46,832 nucleotides of DNA from assembly GCA_903871935.1 (NCBI GenBank), contig CAIQIQ010000022.1:1-46832 (forward strand), given 5' to 3'. Below the pieces are notes generated by a model. That model ran no database searches, was not told where the DNA came from, and saw nothing but the letters and a program-made list of their open reading frames with translations. Shown here piece by piece: positions 34,121 to 45,911 of this stretch. How positions within the stretch are numbered: position 1 is the stretch's first letter; every line of letters begins with the position of its first letter. The position numbers were made by a program, and so were the translations under genes. Source of the DNA: an uncultured Phycisphaerales bacterium (GTDB lineage Bacteria > Planctomycetota > Phycisphaerae > Tepidisphaerales > Tepidisphaeraceae).

Positions 34121-35237
34121 GAAATGCGCTATGCACCAATGGCTCGCCGAGCCGGTGGATACCAGTATCCGCCAGGCGATCGGTTGCCTGGCGGACTGTG
34201 AGGATGTCTGTCACATCGCGGTGATGCCAGATGTGCATCTGGCGGAGAACGTCTGCGTTGGACTGGCCGTCGCGACGGCGCGGCGCATCTATCCCGACGC
34301 GGTCGGCGGCGACATCGGCTGTGGCATGGCGGCGGTGCAGCTCACGGCATCGGCTGGTGCGTTGCGCCGCCAATCTGCTGCCATGGAACTGCTCGATGCG
34401 CTGCGCCGGATGGTGCCAACGAATCGGCGCGGGCGAGAGAACGCCCGGCCACTGTCGGAGGAGTTGTCGCCGGATCTGCTGAGCGTTCCGCAGCTTCGTA
34501 CGCAAGCGGATCGCAATGGGCGCGTGCAGTTTGGCACGCTTGGCGGTGGCAATCACTTCGTTGAATTCCAGGCCGATGAGCAAGACCGCTTGTGGATCAT
34601 GGTCCACAGCGGTTCGCGTGCAATGGGGCCGGCGATTCGGCAGACGCATCTGGCTATGGCACAGAAGACCGGCTTCCTGCCATCGCTGGATGCAGATAGC
34701 CCGGCCGGACTGGCATATCTCAACGATGCCGCCTGGGCGGAGCGATACGCGGCCGGGAGCCGACGAGCGACGCTCGACGATGCATGCGCGACAGCGAGAA
34801 AGGTACTTGGCGCCCAGGTCGTCGAGGGATCGTTGATCGAGTGCTGCCACAACCACGTGCGCCGCGAGGTGCATTCCGGGCGCAAGCTCTGGGCACATCG
34901 CAAAGGCGCAAATCGTGCCGGGGAGAACGAAATCGGAATCATTCCCGGTTCGATGGGTGCGCCCAGTTTTCATGTGGCAGGACGAGGCGAGGTCAATTCG
35001 CTTTATTCCAGTTCGCATGGAGCGGGGCGGCGACTCAGCCGGTCGGCCGCCCGAGCGACCATCGCTGTTCGTGATCTGCAGCGGCAGATGGGAGAAGTGT
35101 GGTTCGATGCGCGTCGGGCGCACGAACTGCGCGAAGAGGCCCCGAAGGCCTATCGCGACATCCTGAAAGTGATGCGGGCGCAGTCGGAACTGGTGCGGAT
35201 CGTGCGAAAGCTCCGGCCGGTGCTGAATTACAAATGA
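34110..35237 (+). CDS. rtcB: RNA-splicing ligase RtcB family protein (short form)
   Basis: The 375-residue enzyme joins 2',3'-cyclic phosphate and 5'-OH RNA ends using GTP and Mn2+. Visible motifs: MPDVHLAENVCVG, GGDIGCGMA (Asp and Cys metal ligands), TLGGGNHFVEF, VHSGSRAMG, ECCHNHVRRE, IIPGSMGAPSF and the guanylylated-His motif SSSHGAGRRLSR, with RPVLNYK at the C-terminus. It is shorter than the canonical archaeal enzyme, like the RtcB2 group linked elsewhere to the PrfH release factor. Start 34110 has GGGAGG at a 6-bp gap; ATG 34107 is also possible. It overlaps the RbfA-like gene and converges with vapC. Confidence 0.93.
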   Translation: MQSEKCAMHQWLAEPVDTSIRQAIGCLADCEDVCHIAVMPDVHLAENVCVGLAVATARRIYPDAVGGDIGCGMAAVQLTASAGALRRQSAAMELLDALRRMVPTNRRGRENARPLSEELSPDLLSVPQLRTQADRNGRVQFGTLGGGNHFVEFQADEQDRLWIMVHSGSRAMGPAIRQTHLAMAQKTGFLPSLDADSPAGLAYLNDAAWAERYAAGSRRATLDDACATARKVLGAQVVEGSLIECCHNHVRREVHSGRKLWAHRKGANRAGENEIGIIPGSMGAPSFHVAGRGEVNSLYSSSHGAGRRLSRSAARATIAVRDLQRQMGEVWFDARRAHELREEAPKAYRDILKVMRAQSELVRIVRKLRPVLNYK

Positions 35238-35268
35238 GGTGCGGCTTGCCGCGCGATTCGCTTCGCTC

Positions 35269-35700
35269 CTATACGGTCGGATCAAACACCTCATCAAACC
35301 CATATCCCTGGAAGTGCTTCACGTTGCGCGTGGCGAAGCGATTCACGCCGTAATGTCGAAGCGTCAGCGCCAGCCGGGCGTCGTAGATCCGTGTGCGTGC
35401 GAAGTCGTCGGCCGCCGCTCGCGCCCACAGGTTCTCCATTAAGCCGCCAGGATAGTCGAGCATGCGCCAATGCCGGTTTGAGCGCAAACGCTGAATGAAC
35501 TCCACTGCTGCCTTGGCTGACATTGGATTTGTCAGCACAACTGGATTACGCAAACCGACATAGAGTTCCATCAGGACCAGCTCGCATAAAACGAAGCTCT
35601 CCTCGTTTTGTTTTGAGCGGATATACGCTGCCGCCTTGGAACTCAAAGGATCGCTGGTGTTGATGGCGTGCAGCAGAATGTTCGTATCGCAGCTTTCCAT
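35269..35700 (-). CDS. vapC: PIN-domain toxin, VapC-like
   Basis: The 143-residue PIN protein has acidic active-site residues D5 (ESCDTNILL), E45 (LVLMELYVG) and D107 (RIYDARLAL). The fourth position is N126 in FATRNVKHF, where many VapCs have Asp, so activity could be reduced but Asn occurs in active members. VapC toxins are ribonucleases, often against tRNA or rRNA. Its ATG overlaps the antitoxin stop by one base (TGATG), indicating coupled translation. GTG 35703 is an alternative start. Confidence 0.9.
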   Translation of the reverse strand: MESCDTNILLHAINTSDPLSSKAAAYIRSKQNEESFVLCELVLMELYVGLRNPVVLTNPMSAKAAVEFIQRLRSNRHWRMLDYPGGLMENLWARAAADDFARTRIYDARLALTLRHYGVNRFATRNVKHFQGYGFDEVFDPTV

Positions 35701-35954
35701 CACTTGAGGTGCCTTTCGAGCATGTCGTCCTCAAGTATCTCCGCCCACTTGTCTTCAGGGGCCAAGAGCGGCCCAAGGTCAGCCTGTGGAAGCTGCCATT
35801 CTGTCTCCGGTCTCTGCTGCCTACGCGGATACACGCTGAGCAGTAGCTCGCTGGCGCGGCGAAGTGTTTCCGCTAGCGACCATTCTCTCTCAGCAGCCAG
35901 CGAGCGAAGACGCTCGTGCAGGTCTTCCGGAAGTTGTACTTGCATCCGTACCAT
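35700..35954 (-). CDS. vapB: VapB-type ribbon-helix-helix antitoxin
   Basis: The 84-residue protein starts with the RHH strand MVRMQVQLPEDLHERLRSLA and its two helices, and ends with a charged toxin-binding tail (LLAPEDKWAEILEDDMLERHLK). It would bind its own operator and neutralise VapC. No ribosome site precedes the ATG. A -10 ends 7 bp upstream, so the predicted RNA begins at or next to the A of the start codon (leaderless mRNA). The 16-bp operator palindrome starts at the first base of the gene. Confidence 0.9.
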   Translation of the reverse strand: MVRMQVQLPEDLHERLRSLAAEREWSLAETLRRASELLLSVYPRRQQRPETEWQLPQADLGPLLAPEDKWAEILEDDMLERHLK

Positions 35955-35986
35955 GACACTATTTTAGTGTATGCACTAAAATAGTG

Positions 35987-35989
<3 letters not shown>
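35954..35989 (-). promoter_or_regulatory. Perfect 16-bp inverted repeat operator of vapBC
   Basis: TGACACTATTTTAGTG (35954-35969) and its exact reverse complement (35974-35989) flank TATG. It covers the -10, the spacer and most of the -35, and its outer end includes the carB stop codon (35987-35989). RHH autorepressors bind such palindromes; a VapBC complex is the likely ligand. Confidence 0.88.

Positions 35990-35990
<1 letters not shown>
35961..35990 (-). promoter_or_regulatory. Promoter of vapBC
   Basis: On the minus strand TTGACA (35990-35985), an 18-bp spacer and TAAAAT (35966-35961) give a near-consensus sigma-70-type promoter inside the operator. The -35 overlaps the carB stop codon. 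The predicted start point is about 35954, the first base of the vapB ATG. Confidence 0.75.
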
Positions 35991-39514
<3,524 letters not shown>

Positions 39515-39556
39515 AGTATATCTGTCTGCTAAGGGCACAGGGCAAAATCTGGCGCA

Positions 39557-39585
39557 GTATACGGATGGAATGTGGGAAGACAAAG
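39557..39585 (-). promoter_or_regulatory. Candidate carB promoter
   Basis: On the minus strand TTTGTC (39585-39580), a 17-bp spacer and TATACT (39562-39557) precede the carB ATG by about 42 bp. A second TATACT abuts the ATG itself and is less likely to be the -10. Confidence 0.35.
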
Positions 39586-39760
39586 AAGGGTGAAGGCGGG
39601 ATGTCTGCAGGCCGCCTGGGGAGGCATATGGTGCACCTTCGAAAACTTGCCTGGCAGATACGAATGCAGGTGCGCAGGGGGAGGTGACATAGCGTAAGCT
39701 CCTTATTTGCAAAGAGTTGTGTGATAGAAAGCAGGCTCAGGCATTTGCCAGTGGCTCACG

Positions 39761-40570
39761 TCATGAAGCAGATGCGCCGCTCGTAAAATGGTACAGGAAC
39801 ACCGCCGCCGACACCGTGACATTCAGCGAGTCCGTCCCCAACTGCATCGGGATCGTGATCCTCCGCCCGCATATCTGCACCCACTGCCGCCCGAGCCCAT
39901 ACCCCTCGCCGCCGAACAGCAGCGCCAAACGCTCGCCGCGCCTGCAGCTCTGCAGCGCCTGTGCATCGGCATCGAGTACCGTGGCAACCAGTTCCACTCC
40001 CCACCGCTCCTGCAGTTGTTCCAAATCCGCCCGCAGATCCACGCTCCGCAGGATCGGCAGCCGAAAACACGTTCCCATCGAGACCCGGATCGGCAATCGG
40101 TAGAACGGATCAACGCTCTCCGGCCCGACGATGACCCCGCTCACCCCAAACGCCGCCGCCACCCGGATCAGCCCGCCCATGTTCTGCAGGCTCGATGTCT
40201 CCGGCAGCACCATCAGCGTGCATCGGCCGACGCACCCGCCCATCAACTGCTCCACCGTGATCGAAGGCTTCCGCCTCGCGATCGCCATCACGCCCGTGTG
40301 GAACTGAAACCCCACGATCTTGTTCACCATGGAATCCGGCACCAGGTACACCGGAACGCCTGGCCGCAGGAACGCGCGCATCTCCTCCAACTTCCGCCGG
40401 GCGATCATGACCGAATCAACCGGGAAATCGCTCACCAGCACCCGCTGCACCACGAAGTGCCCCTCGACAATGAACCGATCCCCCTGCGCTGCCAGTTCCC
40501 CATCCTTCAGGTTCCGGTACAGCGCCAGCCGCGGATCATCCAGACTGTCAATATCTGCAAACTCAATCAT
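39761..40570 (-). CDS. SpoU/TrmH-family RNA 2'-O-methyltransferase (A)
   Basis: The 269-residue protein has an N-terminal substrate domain (DRFIVEGHFVVQRVL) and the SPOUT knot with the three family motifs: ETSSLQNMGGLIRVAAAFGV (with the catalytic N and R), LALLFGGEGYGLG and IPMQLGTDSLNVTVSAAVFLYHF. It methylates a ribose 2'-OH in rRNA or tRNA with S-adenosylmethionine; the target cannot be told. Start 40570 (MIEFADIDSLDDPRL) is favoured; the frame is open to 40624. It is divergent from a second family member 94 bp away. Confidence 0.92.
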   Translation of the reverse strand: MIEFADIDSLDDPRLALYRNLKDGELAAQGDRFIVEGHFVVQRVLVSDFPVDSVMIARRKLEEMRAFLRPGVPVYLVPDSMVNKIVGFQFHTGVMAIARRKPSITVEQLMGGCVGRCTLMVLPETSSLQNMGGLIRVAAAFGVSGVIVGPESVDPFYRLPIRVSMGTCFRLPILRSVDLRADLEQLQERWGVELVATVLDADAQALQSCRRGERLALLFGGEGYGLGRQWVQICGRRITIPMQLGTDSLNVTVSAAVFLYHFTSGASAS

Positions 40571-40664
40571 GCCGGCGAGCAGTATAGACGCCTCTGGTTC
40601 ATCCTTCATCCCTCCGCCCTCCACCTTCCGCCTTCATCCTTCTGCTCCTATACTCGCCGACGCC

Positions 40665-41438
40665 ATGGAACACCTGGAAGGCCAGCAGTCGATCATCGCC
40701 GCGATGCAGGCGCGTCAGCGCCGCATCGAGGTGATCCTGCTCGCCCACGGGGTCCACGATGACAAGTACACTGACCTGCTGGATCTGGCCGGGCAGTTGG
40801 GTGTGCCACTGCGGCGGGTGGATCGCAAGGAACTCGACGCCCTCGCCCACGGCTCCAGCCACGGCGGCGTCATCGCCATCTGCTCGCCCAAACCGCGCCT
40901 CACCGTCCCGCAGCTCGGCGATCTGCTCGATTCGCTGCAAGGCCCTCCGCTGATGCTGCTGATCGAGGGTGTCGAGGATGCCCGCAATCTGGGCTTCATC
41001 CTCCGCTCCGCCGAGGCAATGGGCGTTCACGCGGTGCTCATCAAAAAGCACCTCTGGGAATTCGACGCCATCGAGATCGCACGCCCGGCCTCCGGAGCCT
41101 ACGAGCGCCTGCCCCTGGTGCAGATCGACGAAGTAGCCCCCCTTCGGGCGCTTCAGGCGCGTGGCCTGAAACTCTTCGGCTGCCTCGCCGGTGCCCGCTG
41201 CACGATGTACGACGTCGACCTTACCGAACCCGCCATCCTCGCCCTCGGCGGCGAAAAGCGCGGCCTCTCCGGCGCGGTCCGCGAGATCTGCGACACCTTT
41301 ATCACCATCCCCAGCGTCGGCGGCCCATCCTCGCTCTCACTCTCGCACGCCGCCGCCATCGTCACCGCCGAAGCCTTCCGCCAGCGTCGCCCGCGCCCGC
41401 GTCAGCCCGTATCGGGAACCCAAACACCCGGCGAATGA
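40665..41438 (+). CDS. SpoU/TrmH-family RNA 2'-O-methyltransferase (B)
   Basis: The 257-residue protein has an RlmB-like start (MEHLEGQQSIIAAMQARQRR resembles the 23S Gm2251 enzyme), the L7Ae-like N domain, and the motifs IEGVEDARNLGFILRSAEAMG, LALGGEKRGLSG and IPSVGGPSSLSLSHAAAI. In the last motif NVS is replaced by SLSLS, close to the family form PSSLN-S. It is divergent from methyltransferase A and 15 bp upstream of the GGQ protein, so the latter pair may form an operon. Confidence 0.9.
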   Translation: MEHLEGQQSIIAAMQARQRRIEVILLAHGVHDDKYTDLLDLAGQLGVPLRRVDRKELDALAHGSSHGGVIAICSPKPRLTVPQLGDLLDSLQGPPLMLLIEGVEDARNLGFILRSAEAMGVHAVLIKKHLWEFDAIEIARPASGAYERLPLVQIDEVAPLRALQARGLKLFGCLAGARCTMYDVDLTEPAILALGGEKRGLSGAVREICDTFITIPSVGGPSSLSLSHAAAIVTAEAFRQRRPRPRQPVSGTQTPGE

Positions 41439-41453
41439 CCGGGAGAGGCCCAG

Positions 41454-41966
41454 ATGTCTGTGCACCCCTGCGAACTTACTGATGAGCAACTGCTGCACGC
41501 CTGCCGCGTGGAGAACTATCGCGCCAGCGGCCCCGGCGGCCAGAAACGCAACAAAACCAGCTCCGCCGTCCGCATCACTCACCTCGCCTCGGGCATCTCC
41601 GCGATCGGCACCGAATCGCGCTCACAGCACGACAACCGCCGCAAGGCTCTCTCGCGTCTCCGCGTAGAACTTGCTCTCGCCATCCGCCGCCCGCCCAGGA
41701 AAGCCTGGCCCAAATGGTGGCCCGAGGTGACTACCGACACCGGCCACCTCCACCTCAGTCCGCGCTCGCACCACTTCGCCGCCGCCATCGCCATCGTCTT
41801 CGATGCCCTCGATGCCGCAACCGGCTCCCTCCCCGACGCCGCCGCCCTGCTGGGCACCAGCACCTCCAACCTGGTCGATACCTGCGCGAAGGCCCCCCAG
41901 GTCTGGGCTGCCCTGCAGCGGCTCCGCCAGCACCACGGTCGGCCGACACTCGTCTCGCCTCAGTAG
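41454..41966 (+). CDS. GGQ-domain release-factor-like protein
   Basis: The 170-residue protein carries the class 1 release factor catalytic motif at G28-G29-Q30 ([17 protein letters not shown]), followed by the [25 protein letters not shown] strand-helix of the RF-1 domain. It lacks the codon-recognition domains of RF1 and RF2, so it resembles ribosome-rescue factors (ArfB or PrfH-like). The C-terminal half ([23 protein letters not shown]) is helical with a possible HTH. It is 15 bp after methyltransferase B and converges with the secreted TIM-barrel gene. Confidence 0.88.
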   Translation: MSVHPCELTDEQLLHACRVENYRASGPGGQKRNKTSSAVRITHLASGISAIGTESRSQHDNRRKALSRLRVELALAIRRPPRKAWPKWWPEVTTDTGHLHLSPRSHHFAAAIAIVFDALDAATGSLPDAAALLGTSTSNLVDTCAKAPQVWAALQRLRQHHGRPTLVSPQ

Positions 41967-41981
41967 CCGAAGCGCAAAGAG

Positions 41982-43733
41982 CTACTTGCCGGCCTTGGCC
42001 TCGAACGCCTTCACGTGATCGATGAACGCCTCGATCTTCGAGTAGTCGCCCACCCAGGTTGTGTAGATCACGCCCGTGACTCCCGGGAACTTCGACGCCG
42101 TCTGGAGCCAGGGAACGATCTTGGCGGGATCGGAGTCATAGTACCCGGCCAACACCTGCTGCTCGCCGCGATCCGCGAAGAACTTCAGTGACGGCTCCGA
42201 GTTGTACAGCCATGTGGCGACCCCCACATCGGATGACAGTCCATCCCACGAGCCTGCCCATGTCCCGCCGCGAGTCATGTACATGATGAACGGCTGCCCG
42301 TTCTCATCCTTCTCGCGCGCGTTGTGGTTCGGGTCGAACATGTCATTCCACACCATCACCGGCTTGCCCGGTTCGACGCGTTTGACGATCTCGACGCAGC
42401 GACGGACGCAGTCGCCCAGGATCTGCCCGCTGGTCTTGCCGGTCTTCACGCAGGAATCGTCCCATCCCTGCATGCGGATCTCGTCGTGGCTGAGCATATA
42501 CGCATCGGGTTGGGCGTTCTGCTTCATCCACTGGATCTGCTTTTCGATAATGTCATAGGTCTTCGGCTCGCTCATGCACATGTTGATGTTGTTGGGCTTG
42601 CCGCAAGTGCACGTGAAGTGGTAGCTGGCCAGAACCTTGTCGCCCTCCTTCAGGCGGCTGCCGGCCGGCACAGCCACCACGGGCTGATCATGCCAGTTGG
42701 TGAAGTAGCCGGGATTGGGATCGTGACCGAGCTTGGGATCAACGACAGCCGCGAAGTCCTTGCCTTCGACGTACACCGTCTTGCCATCGGTCGAGGTGAT
42801 CTTCAGCGGAAGGCTGTCGCGGCGCAGGACATTGACGAACCCGCCCGGCTCGATGCGCACATCGTCGAACCAGACCTTGCCCTTCTTCCCGTTCCAGCAG
42901 CCGATGTAAAGACCCAGCTCGGTGTTGTCGAGACTGTTGAAGGTGGCGTGGTACTGGGTCCAATCCTGCGTGGGCTTGGGGACGGGCTGCTGCCAGTTCA
43001 GGGGCTTGGTGCCGTCATAGGCGAAGATGCGCCAATCCTTGCTGGTGCAGTTCTCCGTCTTGATCCAGGCGCTAACGTGGTAGTAATGCCAGGGAAGGAC
43101 GGTGACCTTCTGGATCATGCGGCCGCGGCCGGCCTTGTCACCGGCGGCGACTTCTTCCTGGCGAAGGCTGGCAGCACCACCGTGCTTGACCTGATCGTCG
43201 CGGAAGGAGATCTTGCCCGGCTCGTCGGGAGTCCAGGCAGTGGGTGTGTTATCTTTCCAGTCTTCGAAGTCGCCATTGATAAGCTTAGTGGTCTCATCGA
43301 ACGGCACAAGCTGGCCACCCTGGACGATGAAGGCGGCATTGCGAACGGCCATTCCCTCGGCCAGGTTCGGATCGTTGGAGAGCATCGCGTCCGCATAGCC
43401 GAATGGCGCCACTCCGGCGACGAAGTCCATCCCTTCGTCGCGGGAAACCTGGCGGAACCGCTTAAGGTTCTCCAGGGTAGTCGGCGCAGCAAGCTGGAAC
43501 TTGTCAAACTTTACATCCGACACCAGCATGCCGTTGTAGCCCGCCTTCTTGGCTCGCTGCATCAGCTCAATCAGCGAATCGATGGAGGGATTGCTGGCGA
43601 AGTTGGTCATGGCGAAAACCCACTTCCGGCCGGGCTTCAGTTTCGGCGCTGCGGCAGATGTCTCCGCCCCCTGCGCCAGAACAACGGAACTCAACATGAC
43701 GGCAATCACGGCAAGTATCTTCTTCAGATGCAT
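41982..43733 (-). CDS. Secreted TIM-barrel protein with inserted CBM-like domain
   Basis: The 583-residue protein has a signal peptide (MHLKKILAVIAVMLSSVVLAQG, cut near residue 22). Residues about 35-130 and 320-580 look like two halves of a TIM barrel (AKKAGYNGMLVSDVKF, then YMLSHDEIRMQGW with an Asp-Glu pair, PVMVWNDMFDPNH and GVIYTTWVGDY). Between them, residues about 150-300 resemble a CBM4/9-type beta-sandwich (LINGDFEDWKDNTPTAWTP). This recalls family 20-like hexosaminidase barrels, without proof. GGAG lies 9 bp before the ATG. It follows the transglutaminase-like gene by 31 bp. Confidence 0.7.
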   Translation of the reverse strand: MHLKKILAVIAVMLSSVVLAQGAETSAAAPKLKPGRKWVFAMTNFASNPSIDSLIELMQRAKKAGYNGMLVSDVKFDKFQLAAPTTLENLKRFRQVSRDEGMDFVAGVAPFGYADAMLSNDPNLAEGMAVRNAAFIVQGGQLVPFDETTKLINGDFEDWKDNTPTAWTPDEPGKISFRDDQVKHGGAASLRQEEVAAGDKAGRGRMIQKVTVLPWHYYHVSAWIKTENCTSKDWRIFAYDGTKPLNWQQPVPKPTQDWTQYHATFNSLDNTELGLYIGCWNGKKGKVWFDDVRIEPGGFVNVLRRDSLPLKITSTDGKTVYVEGKDFAAVVDPKLGHDPNPGYFTNWHDQPVVAVPAGSRLKEGDKVLASYHFTCTCGKPNNINMCMSEPKTYDIIEKQIQWMKQNAQPDAYMLSHDEIRMQGWDDSCVKTGKTSGQILGDCVRRCVEIVKRVEPGKPVMVWNDMFDPNHNAREKDENGQPFIMYMTRGGTWAGSWDGLSSDVGVATWLYNSEPSLKFFADRGEQQVLAGYYDSDPAKIVPWLQTASKFPGVTGVIYTTWVGDYSKIEAFIDHVKAFEAKAGK

Positions 43734-43764
43734 AGCACTAAGCTCCAATCGTTCAGACAGCCAG

Positions 43765-45852
43765 CTAATTAGCCAGTTCCAGCGTGATCGATTTCATCAG
43801 CGGCTTCTCGCCGCAAGTGATGGTGTAGGTCTCCTGCGGCGCTTTGGCAACGTGCACATCGCGTTTCTCGATCCCACCCTCTTCCCACAGATACGTGGTC
43901 TTAACCGGCCGGAAACCGGCATTAGGGATGGCGTAATCGGCATCGATGCGCTGATTGAAAAGCAAAGTGCCGTTGTTGGCGGCTGTGCCAACCCACTTGA
44001 TCTCGGCGGCCTTAGCGCCGGCCGGAATCTCGCTGACTTCGACATAGCGCCCGAACGCCGCATAGCCGCCTTCGCACTTCGCCACACTCTTGAAGGTCTT
44101 GCCTCCGTCGAAAGATGCCTGCACATCCCAGCCGCCCCGTTTGTCGCGGGCACGATAGTGAGTCAAGATGCGCAGCCGGCTCATGGGAGCGGGCGTCTCC
44201 ACATGGTACTGGATTGAACCGGTGCCTTTGGCCATATCAACCATCAGATTCTCGGCCGCGAGATCCTGCACTATGGGATGGAAGTCGCTGTACTTGAGTT
44301 GACCGCCCTTGCCGCCCGGTCCGATTCCACCTTCAATCGTGACGGTCCCCTCCTGGGGCGCAGCGCTGAAGGTGATCGTGTTGGCGCCACGATCCAGCGC
44401 TGGCAGCGGGCGCTGGCTATGCTGCACATCGTGGCGGAAACTGAGCCCGGCTAGGCGCGTCCCAGCGCCATTCAGCAGCACGCGCAAGCGGTAGTCATAG
44501 TGCCGCAGGATCGCGCTGCTCAGGTCGATGCTCTGCTTGCCGGTCTGCTCGATCTTCCCGATCTGCTTCCAATCGAGCCCGTTATTGAGGCTCAGGTATA
44601 CACCGACCGATCCGCCGGCCGCCACGGTGGCATCGAGCGCAACCTCGCCCTTGAGATACACATAGCTCGTGGGATTGCGAATCTCAAGAATCCCCTGTGC
44701 ATTGCCATCCTGCGCCTGCAACGTATTGCCCTCGATCTTCAGATTCTCGAAGCGCCAGGCATTGCGCGCCAGCGAGTCGTCAAGGGACACATTGTAGATC
44801 AATTCGCCATTGCCGATGCGCCCCGGGGCCAGGTCGCCGAACTTCGGCGTATACGCCATGAATCCAGCGCCCGTCTTCCCCGTCAGCGCATACGGCGCTT
44901 CGCCGGCGGTGCCGTCCATGTTGATATAGAGCCCCTTGTTGGACCAGTTGCGGATCAATCTCTCGCCTGGCCGGAGCTGAATGTTCACGCGATATCCCAT
45001 CGAATACCCGGCCTCATAGGGGAAATAGGTGCTGCTATCGTACTCCTGCATCGTGGAGTACCAACCGTGCGTGTGCGCTGGCCACCAACCAGAGTCGTCG
45101 TACAGCGGAGCGTCGGCCAACAGCTTGGGTCCCCTCTTCCATCCCTGCCGGCCATTCTCATCCTGGTACGTGCGCAACTTGGCGTCGTTACCCTTGGGCT
45201 TGGCGTCGCCGGTTGCGGGGTTTAGGTACCCGGGGTTCTGCGCGTACCAGGCCTTTACCGCTGCCAGGACCTCCTCGATCGAGGCGATCTTGCCATTGGG
45301 CACTTTGTAGTTGGTCAGAGCCTTGGAGAACTTGCCGTTCACGGCGTCGGCCGGCTGGTCCTTAAAGACGAAGAAGTTGATCAGCGAGGCATCCAGCATG
45401 TGCCAGCCATCTTCCCACCAGATTTCCGGCACCACGTGACCGCTGATGGTATTGATGCGCGCCTTCAGGCCGACCTCCCGCGCCAGCGAGGTGATCTCGT
45501 TCGCCACCACGCCGCAATAGGAATAGCCATAGACGTTCATCATCTTGAAAGCATCCTGAACGGCCCCTTCGTTGTTCAAAAACTCCTGAGGTGGGCTGTC
45601 TTGGAACTGGTGGGAGACCATGCACTCCCAGATCGCCAGTGCCTTGTCGCGATCCGACATGCCTTCCTTGATATAGGCCTTCTTCCAGGCGGCCAGATCG
45701 GAGACATCCGCGACCTTGTCGGAGACGACTTTGACGTTGGCGACGACGGCCGCGGGTTGCGCGGCGCGTTGGGGCGTGGGTTCGGCCGCGACCGCAGCGG
45801 ATGCACAGATTGCCAGCACGGCGGCCGCCACCGGAAGACGAGGAAGATGCAT
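43765..45852 (-). CDS. Secreted transglutaminase-like protein with C-terminal beta domains
   Basis: The 695-residue protein has a signal peptide (MHLPRLPVAAAVLAICASAAVAA) and then a transglutaminase/protease-like core with a Cys-His-Asp triad: C113 (YSYCGVVANEITSLAREVG), H139 (ISGHVVPEIWW) and D154 (WHMLDASLINF). The rest is beta-rich, including the segment VYLKGEVALDATVAAGGSVG. The fold in secreted planctomycetal proteins is usually a peptidase or amidase rather than a cross-linker. AAGGGA precedes the ATG. It is the first gene of a minus-strand pair and is divergent from the PIG-L gene. Confidence 0.8.
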   Translation of the reverse strand: MHLPRLPVAAAVLAICASAAVAAEPTPQRAAQPAAVVANVKVVSDKVADVSDLAAWKKAYIKEGMSDRDKALAIWECMVSHQFQDSPPQEFLNNEGAVQDAFKMMNVYGYSYCGVVANEITSLAREVGLKARINTISGHVVPEIWWEDGWHMLDASLINFFVFKDQPADAVNGKFSKALTNYKVPNGKIASIEEVLAAVKAWYAQNPGYLNPATGDAKPKGNDAKLRTYQDENGRQGWKRGPKLLADAPLYDDSGWWPAHTHGWYSTMQEYDSSTYFPYEAGYSMGYRVNIQLRPGERLIRNWSNKGLYINMDGTAGEAPYALTGKTGAGFMAYTPKFGDLAPGRIGNGELIYNVSLDDSLARNAWRFENLKIEGNTLQAQDGNAQGILEIRNPTSYVYLKGEVALDATVAAGGSVGVYLSLNNGLDWKQIGKIEQTGKQSIDLSSAILRHYDYRLRVLLNGAGTRLAGLSFRHDVQHSQRPLPALDRGANTITFSAAPQEGTVTIEGGIGPGGKGGQLKYSDFHPIVQDLAAENLMVDMAKGTGSIQYHVETPAPMSRLRILTHYRARDKRGGWDVQASFDGGKTFKSVAKCEGGYAAFGRYVEVSEIPAGAKAAEIKWVGTAANNGTLLFNQRIDADYAIPNAGFRPVKTTYLWEEGGIEKRDVHVAKAPQETYTITCGEKPLMKSITLELAN

Positions 45853-45863
45853 GCTTATCCCTT

Positions 45864-45877
45864 CGATACAGGTATCG
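45864..45877. promoter_or_regulatory. Possible operator between divergent genes
   Basis: CGATAC and GTATCG form a perfect 6-bp inverted repeat around AG, 11 bp from the transglutaminase-like start and 34 bp from the PIG-L start. It is short, and a chance palindrome cannot be excluded. Confidence 0.3.
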
Positions 45878-45911
45878 TGTAAGATCACGCACACTTATAC
45901 TCGGAGATCGA

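Noticed and set aside
45896..45901. TATACT just before the PIG-L start as a -10
   Set aside because: It would start RNA about 4 nt before an ATG that has a normal ribosome site, so the site would be outside the transcript.
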